From assembly GCA_903847495.1 (NCBI GenBank), contig CAINDT010000269.1, positions 1 through 5,272 on the forward strand: a stretch of 5,272 nucleotides of DNA, read 5' to 3'. Origin of the DNA: an uncultured Actinomycetes bacterium. GTDB taxonomy: Bacteria > Actinomycetota > Thermoleophilia > Gaiellales > F1-60-MAGs149. Below are positions 1-5,272 of the stretch, piece by piece; positions within the stretch are counted from its first letter, which is position 1; each line of letters starts with the position of its first letter. The translations under genes were made by a program, and so were the position numbers. The notes under the pieces are model-generated. The model was not told where the DNA came from. It ran no database searches and worked only from the letters and a program-made list of their open reading frames with translations.

Positions 1-476
1 AGGCGGAACGTCAGGCGGAGCAGGCCAAGCGTCAGGCGGAACGTCAGGCGGAGCAGGCGAAGAAGGCCGCGGAGGCCGCCGCCGAGCAGGCGAAGAAGGT
101 CGCCGAGCAGGCCAAGCAGGCCGCTGCGGCTGCTGCAGCAGCAGCGGCCAAGCCGACGACGCCCGCGCGCTCGGAGGGACAGAAGGGCTCCCAGCCGAAG
201 GCCGATAACGCAAAGACCGAGGCGCCGAAGTCGGAAACCCCCAAGTCCGAGGCTCCGAAGGCCGATGGGGCGAAGGTCCCAGGAACGAAGTCCGAGGCTC
301 CGAAGGGCGAAGCGCCCAAGGCGCCCGCGGCTGTCGTCACGCCCGCGCCGCCGGCAACCATCCCCGCCGCCACCGCTCCCGTCGTCGCGTCGCCGCCTGT
401 CGTCGATGCCGCCAAGCCGCAGAACGGCAAGGATCGCGACAAGGGCAAGGATCGCGACCGGGAGCGCAACCAGTAG
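1..476 (+). CDS. C-terminal part of an unidentified Ala/Lys/Glu/Pro-rich protein (5' end outside window)
   Basis: An open frame runs from base 3 to a TAG at 474-476, giving 157 residues with no start in view. I do not recognise the protein. Residues 1-39 are a charged helical segment built from 11-residue units (AERQAEQAKRQ and variants), followed by ten alanines (about residues 40-49). Next comes a Pro/Lys/Glu/Ala stretch with repeated KSEAPK-type units (about 65-105), an Ala/Pro/Val-rich stretch (about 106-138), and a highly charged end containing KDRDKGKDRDRER. No catalytic motif or membrane segment is visible, so this is a low-complexity tail: a probable coiled coil or single helix, then a disordered linker. 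Such tails occur on TolA-like, cell-wall-associated and polysaccharide-export proteins, but the composition alone cannot decide. The alternative frames here, including a long antisense frame, are compositional shadows. Confidence is high that it is coding and low for any function. Confidence 0.75.
   Translation, partial: AERQAEQAKRQAERQAEQAKKAAEAAAEQAKKVAEQAKQAAAAAAAAAAKPTTPARSEGQKGSQPKADNAKTEAPKSETPKSEAPKADGAKVPGTKSEAPKGEAPKAPAAVVTPAPPATIPAATAPVVASPPVVDAAKPQNGKDRDKGKDRDRERNQ
3..134 (+). repeat. Tandem 33-bp (11-residue) coding repeat, about four units
   Basis: Units start at 3, 36, 69 and 102 and encode AERQAEQAKRQ, AERQAEQAKKA, AEAAAEQAKKV and a decayed AEQAKQ plus alanines. The first two copies are nearly identical in DNA: bases 1-25 match 34-58 exactly, with one mismatch in the next four bases. 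An 11-residue period fits a hendecad right-handed coiled coil or a long single helix. The near-identical DNA suggests recent duplication and possible length variation between strains. Confidence 0.8.
243..305 (+). repeat. Direct 18-bp repeat encoding KSEAPK
   Basis: The 18 bases at 243-260 recur exactly at 288-305, a 45-base or 15-residue offset. Both encode KSEAPK within a Pro/Lys/Glu/Ala linker that also holds looser copies (KTEAPK, KSETPK, KGEAPK). A second short repeat of 15 bases, at 426-440 and 444-458, encodes the GKDRD units near the C-terminus. These are internal low-complexity repeats of the same gene, not a separate element. Confidence 0.7.
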
Positions 477-480
477 CGCA

Positions 481-508
481 ATTGTCCCCGCCTGCCGCGT
501 GGGACAAT
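481..508 (+). terminator. Hairpin after the first gene, possible T-less terminator or leader structure
   Basis: ATTGTCCC at 481-488 pairs perfectly with GGGACAAT at 501-508. CGC at 489-491 pairs with GCG at 497-499, leaving one bulged T (500) and a five-base loop (492-496). That gives 11 base pairs beginning four bases after the upstream stop and ending 25 bases before the flippase start at 534. No U-tract follows, so it is not a classical intrinsic terminator. It could be a T-less terminator, an RNA-stabilising 3' end, or an operator, since the arms form a DNA palindrome. The structure is seen; its role is inferred. Confidence 0.4.
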
Positions 509-533
509 GGGTCGGGATGAGGCGGGGTCAGCG

Positions 534-2048
534 ATGAGCGTCGCGCGCAATCTCGCGCGCATCGGCAAGCAGTCTGCGATCTATGGCGCGGGCTCGATCG
601 CCGCGACGCTGCTCGGCATCGTCCTGCTCCCGCTCTACACGCGCGAGCTCACGCCCGCCCAGTTCGGCGATGCCGAGCTGGCGCTGCGCATCGTGCTCGC
701 CGTCGCCATCGTCGCGCGGCTCGGGCTCGTCAACTCCTTCTTTCGGTTCTTCTTCGACTACGAGGATCCCGAGCGTCGCCGACGGGTCTTCCAGACGGCG
801 TTCTGGGCGCTGCAGGTGACCACGCTCCTGTGGGCGCTGATCACCGCGCTGGCGTCGCGCTGGCTTGGACAGTCCGTCTTCACGACGCCGGATGCCGGCC
901 AGGACCTCGTGTTGATGATCGCCCTCGGCGTGTACGTCAGCGTCAACTACGAGCTGACGAGCGCGCTGTTCCGGGTGCAGGAGCGCCCCGTCGCCTTCAG
1001 CGTCCGTACGATCCTGAACCTCGTCGCTACGGCGGTGCTCTCGTACGTGTTCCTCGTCCACCTGCATCTGGGACCGGTCGGCCTGCTGCTCGGCGCCTAT
1101 CTCGGGCAGGCGATCATCTACGTCGGCGTGCTCGCCGAGCAGCGGCACTGGCTCGGGTTCGGGCTCGACCGGCCGTTGCTCGGGGACATGCTCAAGTTCG
1201 GCGTACCGCTCATGCCCGCAGGGGCGGCGATGTGGGCGGTCACGCTGATCAACCGCCCGATCGTCCTCGCTGTCTCGACGCCAGCCACGCTCGGCATCCT
1301 CGGCGCGGGCTTCCGCATCGGCACCGGCGTGCTGCTGCTCGTCAACGCCTTCCAGCTCGCCTGGCCCGCCTTCGCCTACTCGATCAAGGACGATGGTGAG
1401 GCCAGGCGCACGTACGCCGCCGTGATGGGTCTGTATCTCGCCTTCATGGGCTGGGCTGCGCTCTCCGTCGCGCTGCTCGCCCCGTGGTTCCTGCGTCTTC
1501 TGACGACCGAGCCGTACTGGGGCGCCGCGGCGGCGATCACGCCGATCGCCATCGCGGGTCCGCTCTACGGTGGGTACTTCATCGCGGCGATCGGCGTGGG
1601 GCGCAAGAAGGCGAACCAGTTCAACTGGGTCGTCGTCGCTGCTGCTGCGGCGATCGAGGTCGTCGCGCTCCTGCTGCTCGTACCCCCGTTCGGCGTAGCT
1701 GGCGCAGGCTGGGCCTTGGTGATCGCCTACGGCTCGATGTTCGGGCTGATGCTCTGGCGCGAGCATCGCGTCTTCCCGGTGCCGTACCCGTGGGCGCGCA
1801 TCGCCCGCATCCCGGTGATCCTCGCCCTCGCGCTGGCGGCGACGTACCTCCTGCCCGACCACGGCACCGGCGCGCTTGCGCTGCGCATCCTCGTCGCGGT
1901 GGCGATCCCGCTCGGCTACATCGCGATCGGATTCCTGACACGGGCCGAGCTCGCGCGTGCGAAGGCAATCGTGACGGGCCTCCGTTCACGGGGTGGCGCA
2001 GCGCCGCCGGGCGACACGGCCGAACCCGAGCCGGATGAGGAGCTCTGA
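534..2048 (+). CDS. Wzx-type oligosaccharide flippase (polysaccharide transport, MOP superfamily)
   Basis: Predicted integral membrane protein of 504 residues with about 14 hydrophobic helices, roughly at 14-34, 44-68, 86-108, 124-144, 157-177, 180-202, 220-240, 250-282, 295-320, 330-355, 363-383, 385-408, 424-440 and 447-468. The opening RIGKQSAIYGAG followed by LLPLYTRELTPAQFG is typical of the RfbX/Wzx group, as are the length and helix count. Members move undecaprenyl-linked oligosaccharides across the cytoplasmic membrane for polymer assembly. The C-terminal tail (about 484-504) is Pro/Asp/Glu-rich and probably cytoplasmic. An in-frame ATG at 507 would add nine residues but lies in the arm of the 481-508 hairpin with little Shine-Dalgarno. 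ATG 534 has a purine-rich GCGGGG six bases upstream and gives the usual N-terminus. A sugar aminotransferase follows on the same strand. The exact substrate cannot be read from sequence. Confidence 0.9.
   Translation: MSVARNLARIGKQSAIYGAGSIAATLLGIVLLPLYTRELTPAQFGDAELALRIVLAVAIVARLGLVNSFFRFFFDYEDPERRRRVFQTAFWALQVTTLLWALITALASRWLGQSVFTTPDAGQDLVLMIALGVYVSVNYELTSALFRVQERPVAFSVRTILNLVATAVLSYVFLVHLHLGPVGLLLGAYLGQAIIYVGVLAEQRHWLGFGLDRPLLGDMLKFGVPLMPAGAAMWAVTLINRPIVLAVSTPATLGILGAGFRIGTGVLLLVNAFQLAWPAFAYSIKDDGEARRTYAAVMGLYLAFMGWAALSVALLAPWFLRLLTTEPYWGAAAAITPIAIAGPLYGGYFIAAIGVGRKKANQFNWVVVAAAAAIEVVALLLLVPPFGVAGAGWALVIAYGSMFGLMLWREHRVFPVPYPWARIARIPVILALALAATYLLPDHGTGALALRILVAVAIPLGYIAIGFLTRAELARAKAIVTGLRSRGGAAPPGDTAEPEPDEEL
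2037..2042 (+). promoter_or_regulatory. Strong Shine-Dalgarno GAGGAG at the flippase/aminotransferase junction
   Basis: GAGGAG lies inside the last codons of the flippase gene, eight bases before an ATG at 2051. This is ideal spacing for that ATG. The likely aminotransferase start, GTG 2071, is 28 bases away and has only C-rich sequence immediately before it. The site therefore appears to serve the seven-codon ORF at 2051, or an aminotransferase start that is now out of frame. Confidence 0.55.
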
Positions 2049-2050
2049 CC

Positions 2051-2074
2051 ATGCCCGGTATCCTCACCCCGTGA
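2051..2074 (+). CDS. Possible seven-codon coupling minicistron (MPGILTP)
   Basis: ATG 2051 opens an ORF of seven codons, MPGILTP, ending in TGA at 2072-2074. It begins two bases after the flippase stop, has a good Shine-Dalgarno at 2037-2042, and its stop overlaps the aminotransferase GTG as GTGA. This layout would let ribosomes finish the flippase, reinitiate, and be handed on to the aminotransferase. The peptide itself is unlikely to have a function. The main alternative is a remnant: one extra base in the C run at 2067-2070 would fuse these codons in frame to the aminotransferase, so a deletion or sequencing error is possible. Confidence 0.35.
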   Translation: MPGILTP

Positions 2075-3147
2075 CGATCCGCATCCCGATTGCGAAGCCG
2101 GAACTCGGCGCCGAGGAGATCGCCGCCGTCTCGCGCGTGCTCGAGAGCGGCATGCTCATCTCCGGCCGCATCGTGGAAGAGTTCGAGCGCGGCCTCGCCG
2201 AGCGCTGTGGACGCAGGCACGCGATCGCCGTCACCAACGGCACTGCCGCTCTCGAACTCGCCCTGCGCGCGCTCGGCATCGACAGCGGCGAGGTGCTCGT
2301 GCCGGCGATGTCCTGGCCGAGCCCGGCGCATGTCGCCGCCTGGGTGGGGGCGACGCCACGGCTCGTCGACATCGATCGCGCGACGTGGAACGGCGAGGCG
2401 CCCGGTCTGGCTGCGGCGCGTACCGACGCCACCACGGCCGTGATCGCCATCGACCAGTTCGGCGTCCCCGCCGACCAGCCCGCGATCGCTGCCGCCCTGC
2501 CAGGTCTCCCGATCATCGAGGACTCGGCCTGTGCGATCGGCTCCACCCTCGGCAGCCGAGCCTGCGGATCGTTCGGCGACATCTCGTGCCTCTCGTTCCA
2601 CCCGCGCAAGGTGCTCACCACCGGTGAGGGCGGCGCCTGTCTAACCGACGACGATCAGCTCGCCGAGCGCCTGCGTATCTATCGCAACCACGGACAGCGC
2701 GCCGTCGGCGACTTCGTCGAGCCTGGTCCGAACGAGCGGATCACGGAGATGCAGGCGGCAATCGGCCTCGTGCAGCTCGACCGCCTCGATGGCATGATCG
2801 CGCGGCGTCGAGAGATCGCCGACGCCTACCGGCAGGTGCTGCCGGGTCTCGGCATCGCGTTCCAGCAGCACCCCACGGGCGCGACCGTCAACGAGCAGAC
2901 CTTCGGCGCGATCGTTCCGGAGGGTGTCGATCGCGATGGCTTCGTCGCGGCAATGCAGGACCAGGGCATCGGCGCCGGCATCCTCTCCTACGCGATGACG
3001 CGTATCGGCAGCCTCGTGCAGCTGGGGCAGTCCGCGCCGATCGCCGAGGAGATCGTCGATCGCGGCTTCGCGCTGCCGGTGCACACGGCGATGAGCGACG
3101 AGGACGTCGCCGACGTGATCACCGCCCTCGAGCGCGCCTGCGACTAG
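2071..3147 (+). CDS. DegT/DnrJ/EryC1/StrS family PLP-dependent sugar aminotransferase
   Basis: Fold-type I aminotransferase of 358 residues, a normal family length. Members transfer an amino group, usually from glutamate, to a keto group of a nucleotide sugar in the cytoplasm. Visible motifs are IPIAKPELG at the N-terminus, TNGTAALELAL (55-65; PLP phosphate region), IEDSACAIGS (149-158; D151 expected to contact the PLP ring nitrogen), SFHPRKVLTTGEGG (175-188; K180 the Schiff-base lysine), YRNHGQ (204-209) and NERITEMQAAIGLVQLDRL (221-239). GTG 2071 is chosen because family members begin just before the IPIAKPE-like segment. An in-frame ATG at 2035 would add 12 residues of unlikely composition and overlap the flippase. 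No Shine-Dalgarno precedes GTG 2071, so initiation may rely on coupling. It follows the flippase by 22 bases and probably shares its transcript. The sugar and position aminated cannot be assigned. The ACA part of the D151 motif differs from the more common AxA or AEA forms. Confidence 0.93.
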   Translation: MTIRIPIAKPELGAEEIAAVSRVLESGMLISGRIVEEFERGLAERCGRRHAIAVTNGTAALELALRALGIDSGEVLVPAMSWPSPAHVAAWVGATPRLVDIDRATWNGEAPGLAAARTDATTAVIAIDQFGVPADQPAIAAALPGLPIIEDSACAIGSTLGSRACGSFGDISCLSFHPRKVLTTGEGGACLTDDDQLAERLRIYRNHGQRAVGDFVEPGPNERITEMQAAIGLVQLDRLDGMIARRREIADAYRQVLPGLGIAFQQHPTGATVNEQTFGAIVPEGVDRDGFVAAMQDQGIGAGILSYAMTRIGSLVQLGQSAPIAEEIVDRGFALPVHTAMSDEDVADVITALERACD

Positions 3148-3170
3148 CCCGCGTCGTACTCGAGCTGATC
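3117..3170. other. Imperfect inverted repeat spanning the convergent gene ends
   Basis: GATCA (3117-3121) and CTCGAG (3127-3132) are mirrored by CTCGAG (3159-3164) and TGATC (3166-3170), roughly centred on the shared stop codons at 3144-3147. A short CGAC/GTCG pairing (3141-3144 with 3153-3156) could form inside. There is no T-run on either strand. A bidirectional termination or RNA-end structure is possible here because no intergenic space exists, but chance pairing in GC-rich coding DNA is also plausible. Confidence 0.22.
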
Positions 3171-4184
3171 GAAGTAGCGCAGTGCGATGCGCCCCGGGCG
3201 GACGCGCGCCTGTGCCGCGGCGGCCTCGTCGTCGCTCAGCTCGCCGAGCGCACGGCGGATGCCGAGCCACGGAAGGTTGAGGTCCTTCTGGTAGACGATC
3301 GTCGAGATGCGCGGGTTCATCTCGAGTACCGCGTCGCCGATCAGCTGGAGGTTGAAGAAGCCCTCGAGGCCGAAGCCCGCGACGAGCGTCTCAGCCACCT
3401 GCATCAGTTCCGGGGCGTCAAGCGTCTCGAAGCGCATGGCGAGGCCAGCGCGCATGGCCTCGCGCGTCTTCGGATGACCGAGCACGATGCGGCCGTTCTC
3501 GGCGTACCCGTCGACGGTGCGCTCCAGGCCGGTGACGAGCTCCATCACCAGGAGCTCGGTGTCGTCATCGCCGAGGATGCGCTCGACGTCCTCGAGGCGC
3601 AGAGGCATTGCGCCGGGGCGCTCGTGCAGCAGCTGGTGGCGCGCATCGACGTTGGCGGAGATCACGTGGAAACCGCGCGAGCCGGCCGCAACGACGGGCT
3701 TCATGCAGACGTCGTTACCGGGGTAGCCGAGCTCGCGGGCGGCGGCTGCGACCTCGGCACCACCGCGCGCCACGCGGAAGGCGGGGGCGCGCACGCCGAG
3801 CTGCTCGCACAAGGCGAGCGTCGCGTGCTTGCTGTCGGCTGCGCGCACCGCGTCGGGCGATGAGCAGATCAGGGCGATGCCGGCGGCCTCAAAGTCGGTC
3901 CGCATCTCCGCCAGTCCCTCGAGGTCGAACGACGCCTGCGGCAGCACGACGCGTGCGCCTTCGCGCTGGGCGAGCTCGAGGATCGCGGGGCCGAACGCCG
4001 GATCGGAGCCCGCGGGCACGGTGCTGAAGACGTCGCAGTGGAAGCGCCCGACGTTCTCCTCGCGCAGGTCGGTCCCCACCAGGCGCACGGGGCGCTCACC
4101 GTTCTCTTTGAGCGCCCGCAGCAGCGCGGCCGAGCCGGGCGAGCCGACGGCGGTCACGAGAATGGTCAGAGGCTCGGTGCTCAC
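3144..4184 (-). CDS. ATP-grasp enzyme, carbamoyl-phosphate-synthase-like group
   Basis: A 346-residue ATP-grasp protein. The N-terminal pre-ATP-grasp Rossmann-like part shows ILVTAVGSPGSAALLRALK (8-26) and a VGTD turn (36-39). The ATP-binding part shows ADSKH (116-120), MKPVVAAGSRGF (161-172; K162 and the flexible glycine loop), LLVMELVTGLERTVDGY (211-227) and NLQLIGDAVLEMNPRIS (278-294; E288 and N290 as expected Mg-ATP ligands). Members join a carboxylate to an amine or other nucleophile through an acyl-phosphate; the substrate is not evident. GTG 4184 is chosen because it precedes the conserved core and overlaps the upstream TGA as GTGA. A longer frame to 4364 only reads the neighbouring gene out of frame. 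A GAGGA lies 12 bases upstream, rather far, so translational coupling is likely. It is the last gene of the minus-strand operon, and its TAG stop shares CTAG with the convergent aminotransferase. Short enzymes of this type occur in surface-polysaccharide loci. Confidence 0.88.
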   Translation of the reverse strand: MSTEPLTILVTAVGSPGSAALLRALKENGERPVRLVGTDLREENVGRFHCDVFSTVPAGSDPAFGPAILELAQREGARVVLPQASFDLEGLAEMRTDFEAAGIALICSSPDAVRAADSKHATLALCEQLGVRAPAFRVARGGAEVAAAARELGYPGNDVCMKPVVAAGSRGFHVISANVDARHQLLHERPGAMPLRLEDVERILGDDDTELLVMELVTGLERTVDGYAENGRIVLGHPKTREAMRAGLAMRFETLDAPELMQVAETLVAGFGLEGFFNLQLIGDAVLEMNPRISTIVYQKDLNLPWLGIRRALGELSDDEAAAAQARVRPGRIALRYFDQLEYDAG

Positions 4185-4831
4185 AGGCCGAGGTTGTCCT
4201 CGCGCAGGTGCTCGAGGCGACGCGCGCGGTCGCGATCGAGGAACGCCTCGGCGGTCGCTGCCATGCCGGTCGTGCCGCCCATCCACAGCACGGGGTGGAT
4301 CAGGAGCTGGAGCCAGGGGAAGCGCGCAGTGGCGAGCTCCTCCACAGGATCGCCACGCCGCCAAGACTGGTTCGAATCAGAGCGATACGTCCACGCGAAA
4401 TCGCCGGTGAACCGTGGCTCCATGACGTTGACCCAGCCCGGCACCGCGTCGGCCATGTACGCGGGATCGGGGTTGTGCCAGGCCATCACGGGGTCGAAGC
4501 CCACGTCGACGGTCGGATCCACATGGGGATGCAGTGCGTGGTGTCCGACCCAGTGGCCGAGCTCGCGCAGGCGTGCGACCGCGTCGAGGCCGGCGGGCGA
4601 GGCGAGGTTGTAGAAGTTGCTGCGCGTCATCAGCAGGTACGTCGCCTTGATGCCGTGCGCGTGCTCGAGCTCGGCCATCGCCACGGCATCCTCGAGCGAG
4701 AGGTCGATGTCGTGGCGCAGAAAGAGCATCTGCTCCGCGGGGCCGGCTACGTCGAAGCCGCGCAGGCGGTAGCGGCCGGTCTTGATCGCCTCGAGCAGCT
4801 CCACATAACGGGCAGGCGAGAACTCGCTCAT
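4181..4831 (-). CDS. NodB-like polysaccharide deacetylase-family protein, cytoplasmic
   Basis: A 216-residue protein with features of the NodB/carbohydrate esterase 4-type barrel. FLRHDIDLS (37-45) resembles the first motif, with D41 and D43 as candidate base and metal ligand. HWVGHHALHPH (93-103) supplies an H-x3-H pair for metal. YRSDSNQSW (149-157) and LQLLIHPVLW (174-183, with H179) match the late conserved motifs of this subgroup. Known members remove N- or O-acyl groups from sugars with a divalent metal. There is no signal peptide or membrane segment, so it should act in the cytoplasm on a nucleotide sugar, lipid-linked sugar or other small substrate rather than on a finished polymer. 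ATG 4831 follows a GAGGGG Shine-Dalgarno by five bases and overlaps the upstream stop as ATGA. The next gene begins within its stop as GTGA. The family call is good; the substrate is unknown, and a non-deacetylase hydrolase role is possible. Confidence 0.82.
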   Translation of the reverse strand: MSEFSPARYVELLEAIKTGRYRLRGFDVAGPAEQMLFLRHDIDLSLEDAVAMAELEHAHGIKATYLLMTRSNFYNLASPAGLDAVARLRELGHWVGHHALHPHVDPTVDVGFDPVMAWHNPDPAYMADAVPGWVNVMEPRFTGDFAWTYRSDSNQSWRRGDPVEELATARFPWLQLLIHPVLWMGGTTGMAATAEAFLDRDRARRLEHLREDNLGL

Positions 4832-5272
4832 GCGCGCCCCTCACGCTCGCGGGCAATCTGCTCGGTCCACGCGGCGGCTGCGGCTGCGGGTTCCATCGGC
4901 TCGATGATGACGTTCAGGGCGGCGAGCGCAGCGTCGGTGCGCGCGTCGAGCTCGGCATCGGAGCCGGCGGTCATCAGCAGCACGCCGAGCCGGCCGGACG
5001 CCGACCACAGCGGTGGGGCAATCTGGCCGGCGTGGTGGAAAAAGCCGACCTCGTGCACGCCCGGTAGCGCGCGGACGTCGCCCTCCTCGGCCCGGACGAT
5101 GCGACCGGGGGCGTCGGGGATCACGAAGCGTGAATGCCCGAAGGGCTCGGGCATCGGGCGCGGAGCGAGCTTCGAGCCGTCGAGGTGGCCGAGCGCGGCA
5201 TCGAGCACCGTCTCCATCAAATCGACACCGACCACGAGCTGCGCCAGCTGCGCGTCGCTGCCACCGCCGAGG
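4828..5272 (-). CDS. C-terminal part of an ATP-grasp ligase, L-amino-acid-ligase-like (5' end outside window)
   Basis: The frame is open from the window edge to a TGA at 4828-4830, giving 147 residues. The first visible residues, LGGGSDAQLAQLVVGVDLME, match the end of an ATP-grasp catalytic domain, where a GG-D/H turn is followed by a G-V-D-L helix. Residues about 45-125 resemble the C-terminal subdomain of amino-acid-ligase and carboxylase-like ATP-grasp enzymes: PGRIVRAEEG, LPGVHEVGF, HHAGQIAPPLWSASGRLGVLL, then an acidic helix ending in NVII. The ATP-binding lysine and Mg ligands lie outside the window, so activity cannot be judged. A GTG at 5235 is an internal codon, not the start, because the homologous pattern continues upstream of it. 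It is the first visible gene of the minus-strand operon and overlaps the deacetylase-like gene by four bases. Amino-acid ligation is inferred from the C-terminal subdomain only. Confidence 0.75.
   Translation of the reverse strand, partial: LGGGSDAQLAQLVVGVDLMETVLDAALGHLDGSKLAPRPMPEPFGHSRFVIPDAPGRIVRAEEGDVRALPGVHEVGFFHHAGQIAPPLWSASGRLGVLLMTAGSDAELDARTDAALAALNVIIEPMEPAAAAAAWTEQIAREREGRA
4837..4842 (-). promoter_or_regulatory. Ribosome binding site of the deacetylase-like gene
   Basis: Read on the minus strand this is GAGGGG, five bases before ATG 4831 and inside the end of the upstream gene. It supports the ATG 4831 start independently of the ATGA overlap. Confidence 0.6.

Noticed and set aside
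1..134. CRISPR-like or intergenic tandem repeat
   Set aside because: The repeats are contiguous, keep an open frame and encode a regular 11-residue pattern, so they are coding repeats without spacers.
482..508. Promoter reading of TTGTCC and GACAAT
   Set aside because: Each hexamer matches consensus at only four positions and the spacer is 15 bases. The same bases are better explained as hairpin arms.
507..533. Nine-residue longer flippase start at ATG 507
   Set aside because: The ATG lies in a hairpin arm with poor ribosome-binding sequence. ATG 534 gives the usual family N-terminus.
44..568. 174-codon minus-strand frame rich in Ala/Gly/Phe/Ser
   Set aside because: It is the reverse reading of the low-complexity repeats. 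It crosses both the hairpin and the flippase start and shows only compositional repeats.
528..1862. 444-codon open frame on the minus strand opposite the flippase
   Set aside because: The translation is almost entirely charged Arg/Glu/Asp/His with no fold-like pattern, as expected of antisense frames in GC-rich DNA. The plus-strand frame encodes a clear multi-helix transporter.
1621..2601. 326-codon minus-strand frame
   Set aside because: It spans the ends of two well-supported plus-strand genes and is Arg/Gly/Ala-rich without motifs.
2641..3270. 209-codon minus-strand frame over the aminotransferase end
   Set aside because: Antisense shadow; the PLP enzyme motifs on the other strand are decisive.
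4185..4364. 60-residue N-terminal extension of the ATP-grasp gene to 4364
   Set aside because: It would read the deacetylase gene out of frame and is Arg/Pro-rich. The GTGA overlap at 4181-4184 gives a natural start just before the conserved core.
3474..4613. Several plus-strand frames of 79-193 codons opposite the ATP-grasp and deacetylase genes
   Set aside because: They have biased Arg/Ala/Ser composition and no motifs, and they overlap each other and the clearly conserved minus-strand genes.

Overview
The window is GC-rich DNA whose genes abut or overlap and use GTG as well as ATG starts. It looks like a high-GC bacterium, most likely an actinobacterium. A deep lineage such as the Thermoleophilia is a guess from style only; no marker gene is present. 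The gene content points to a cell-surface polysaccharide or glycoconjugate locus.

Layout, left to right. (1) Positions 1-476, + strand: the C-terminal part of an unidentified Ala/Lys/Glu/Gln/Pro-rich protein with an 11-residue repeat. (2) Positions 477-533: a short gap with a well-paired hairpin at 481-508. (3) Positions 534-2048, +: a Wzx-type oligosaccharide flippase with about 14 membrane helices. (4) Positions 2071-3147, +: a DegT/DnrJ/EryC1/StrS PLP-dependent sugar aminotransferase. The junction between (3) and (4) is unusual: a strong Shine-Dalgarno serves a seven-codon ORF whose stop overlaps the aminotransferase start as GTGA. It may be a coupling minicistron, or the mark of a one-base deletion. 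(5) Positions 5272-3144, - strand: a three-gene operon joined by 4-base overlaps, read as ATP-grasp ligase C-terminus (partial), NodB-like deacetylase, then a second ATP-grasp enzyme. The two transcription units converge and share a CTAG sequence that holds both stop codons.

Working model (inference): the aminotransferase makes an amino sugar, the ATP-grasp enzymes and the cytoplasmic deacetylase-like protein activate or trim an acyl or aminoacyl decoration, and the flippase exports the lipid-linked product. No glycosyltransferase, polymerase or mobile element is visible here, so the locus must continue outside the window. The individual families are well known. The least ordinary points are the flippase/aminotransferase junction, the pairing of two ATP-grasp enzymes around a NodB-like protein, and the shared stop at the convergent ends.
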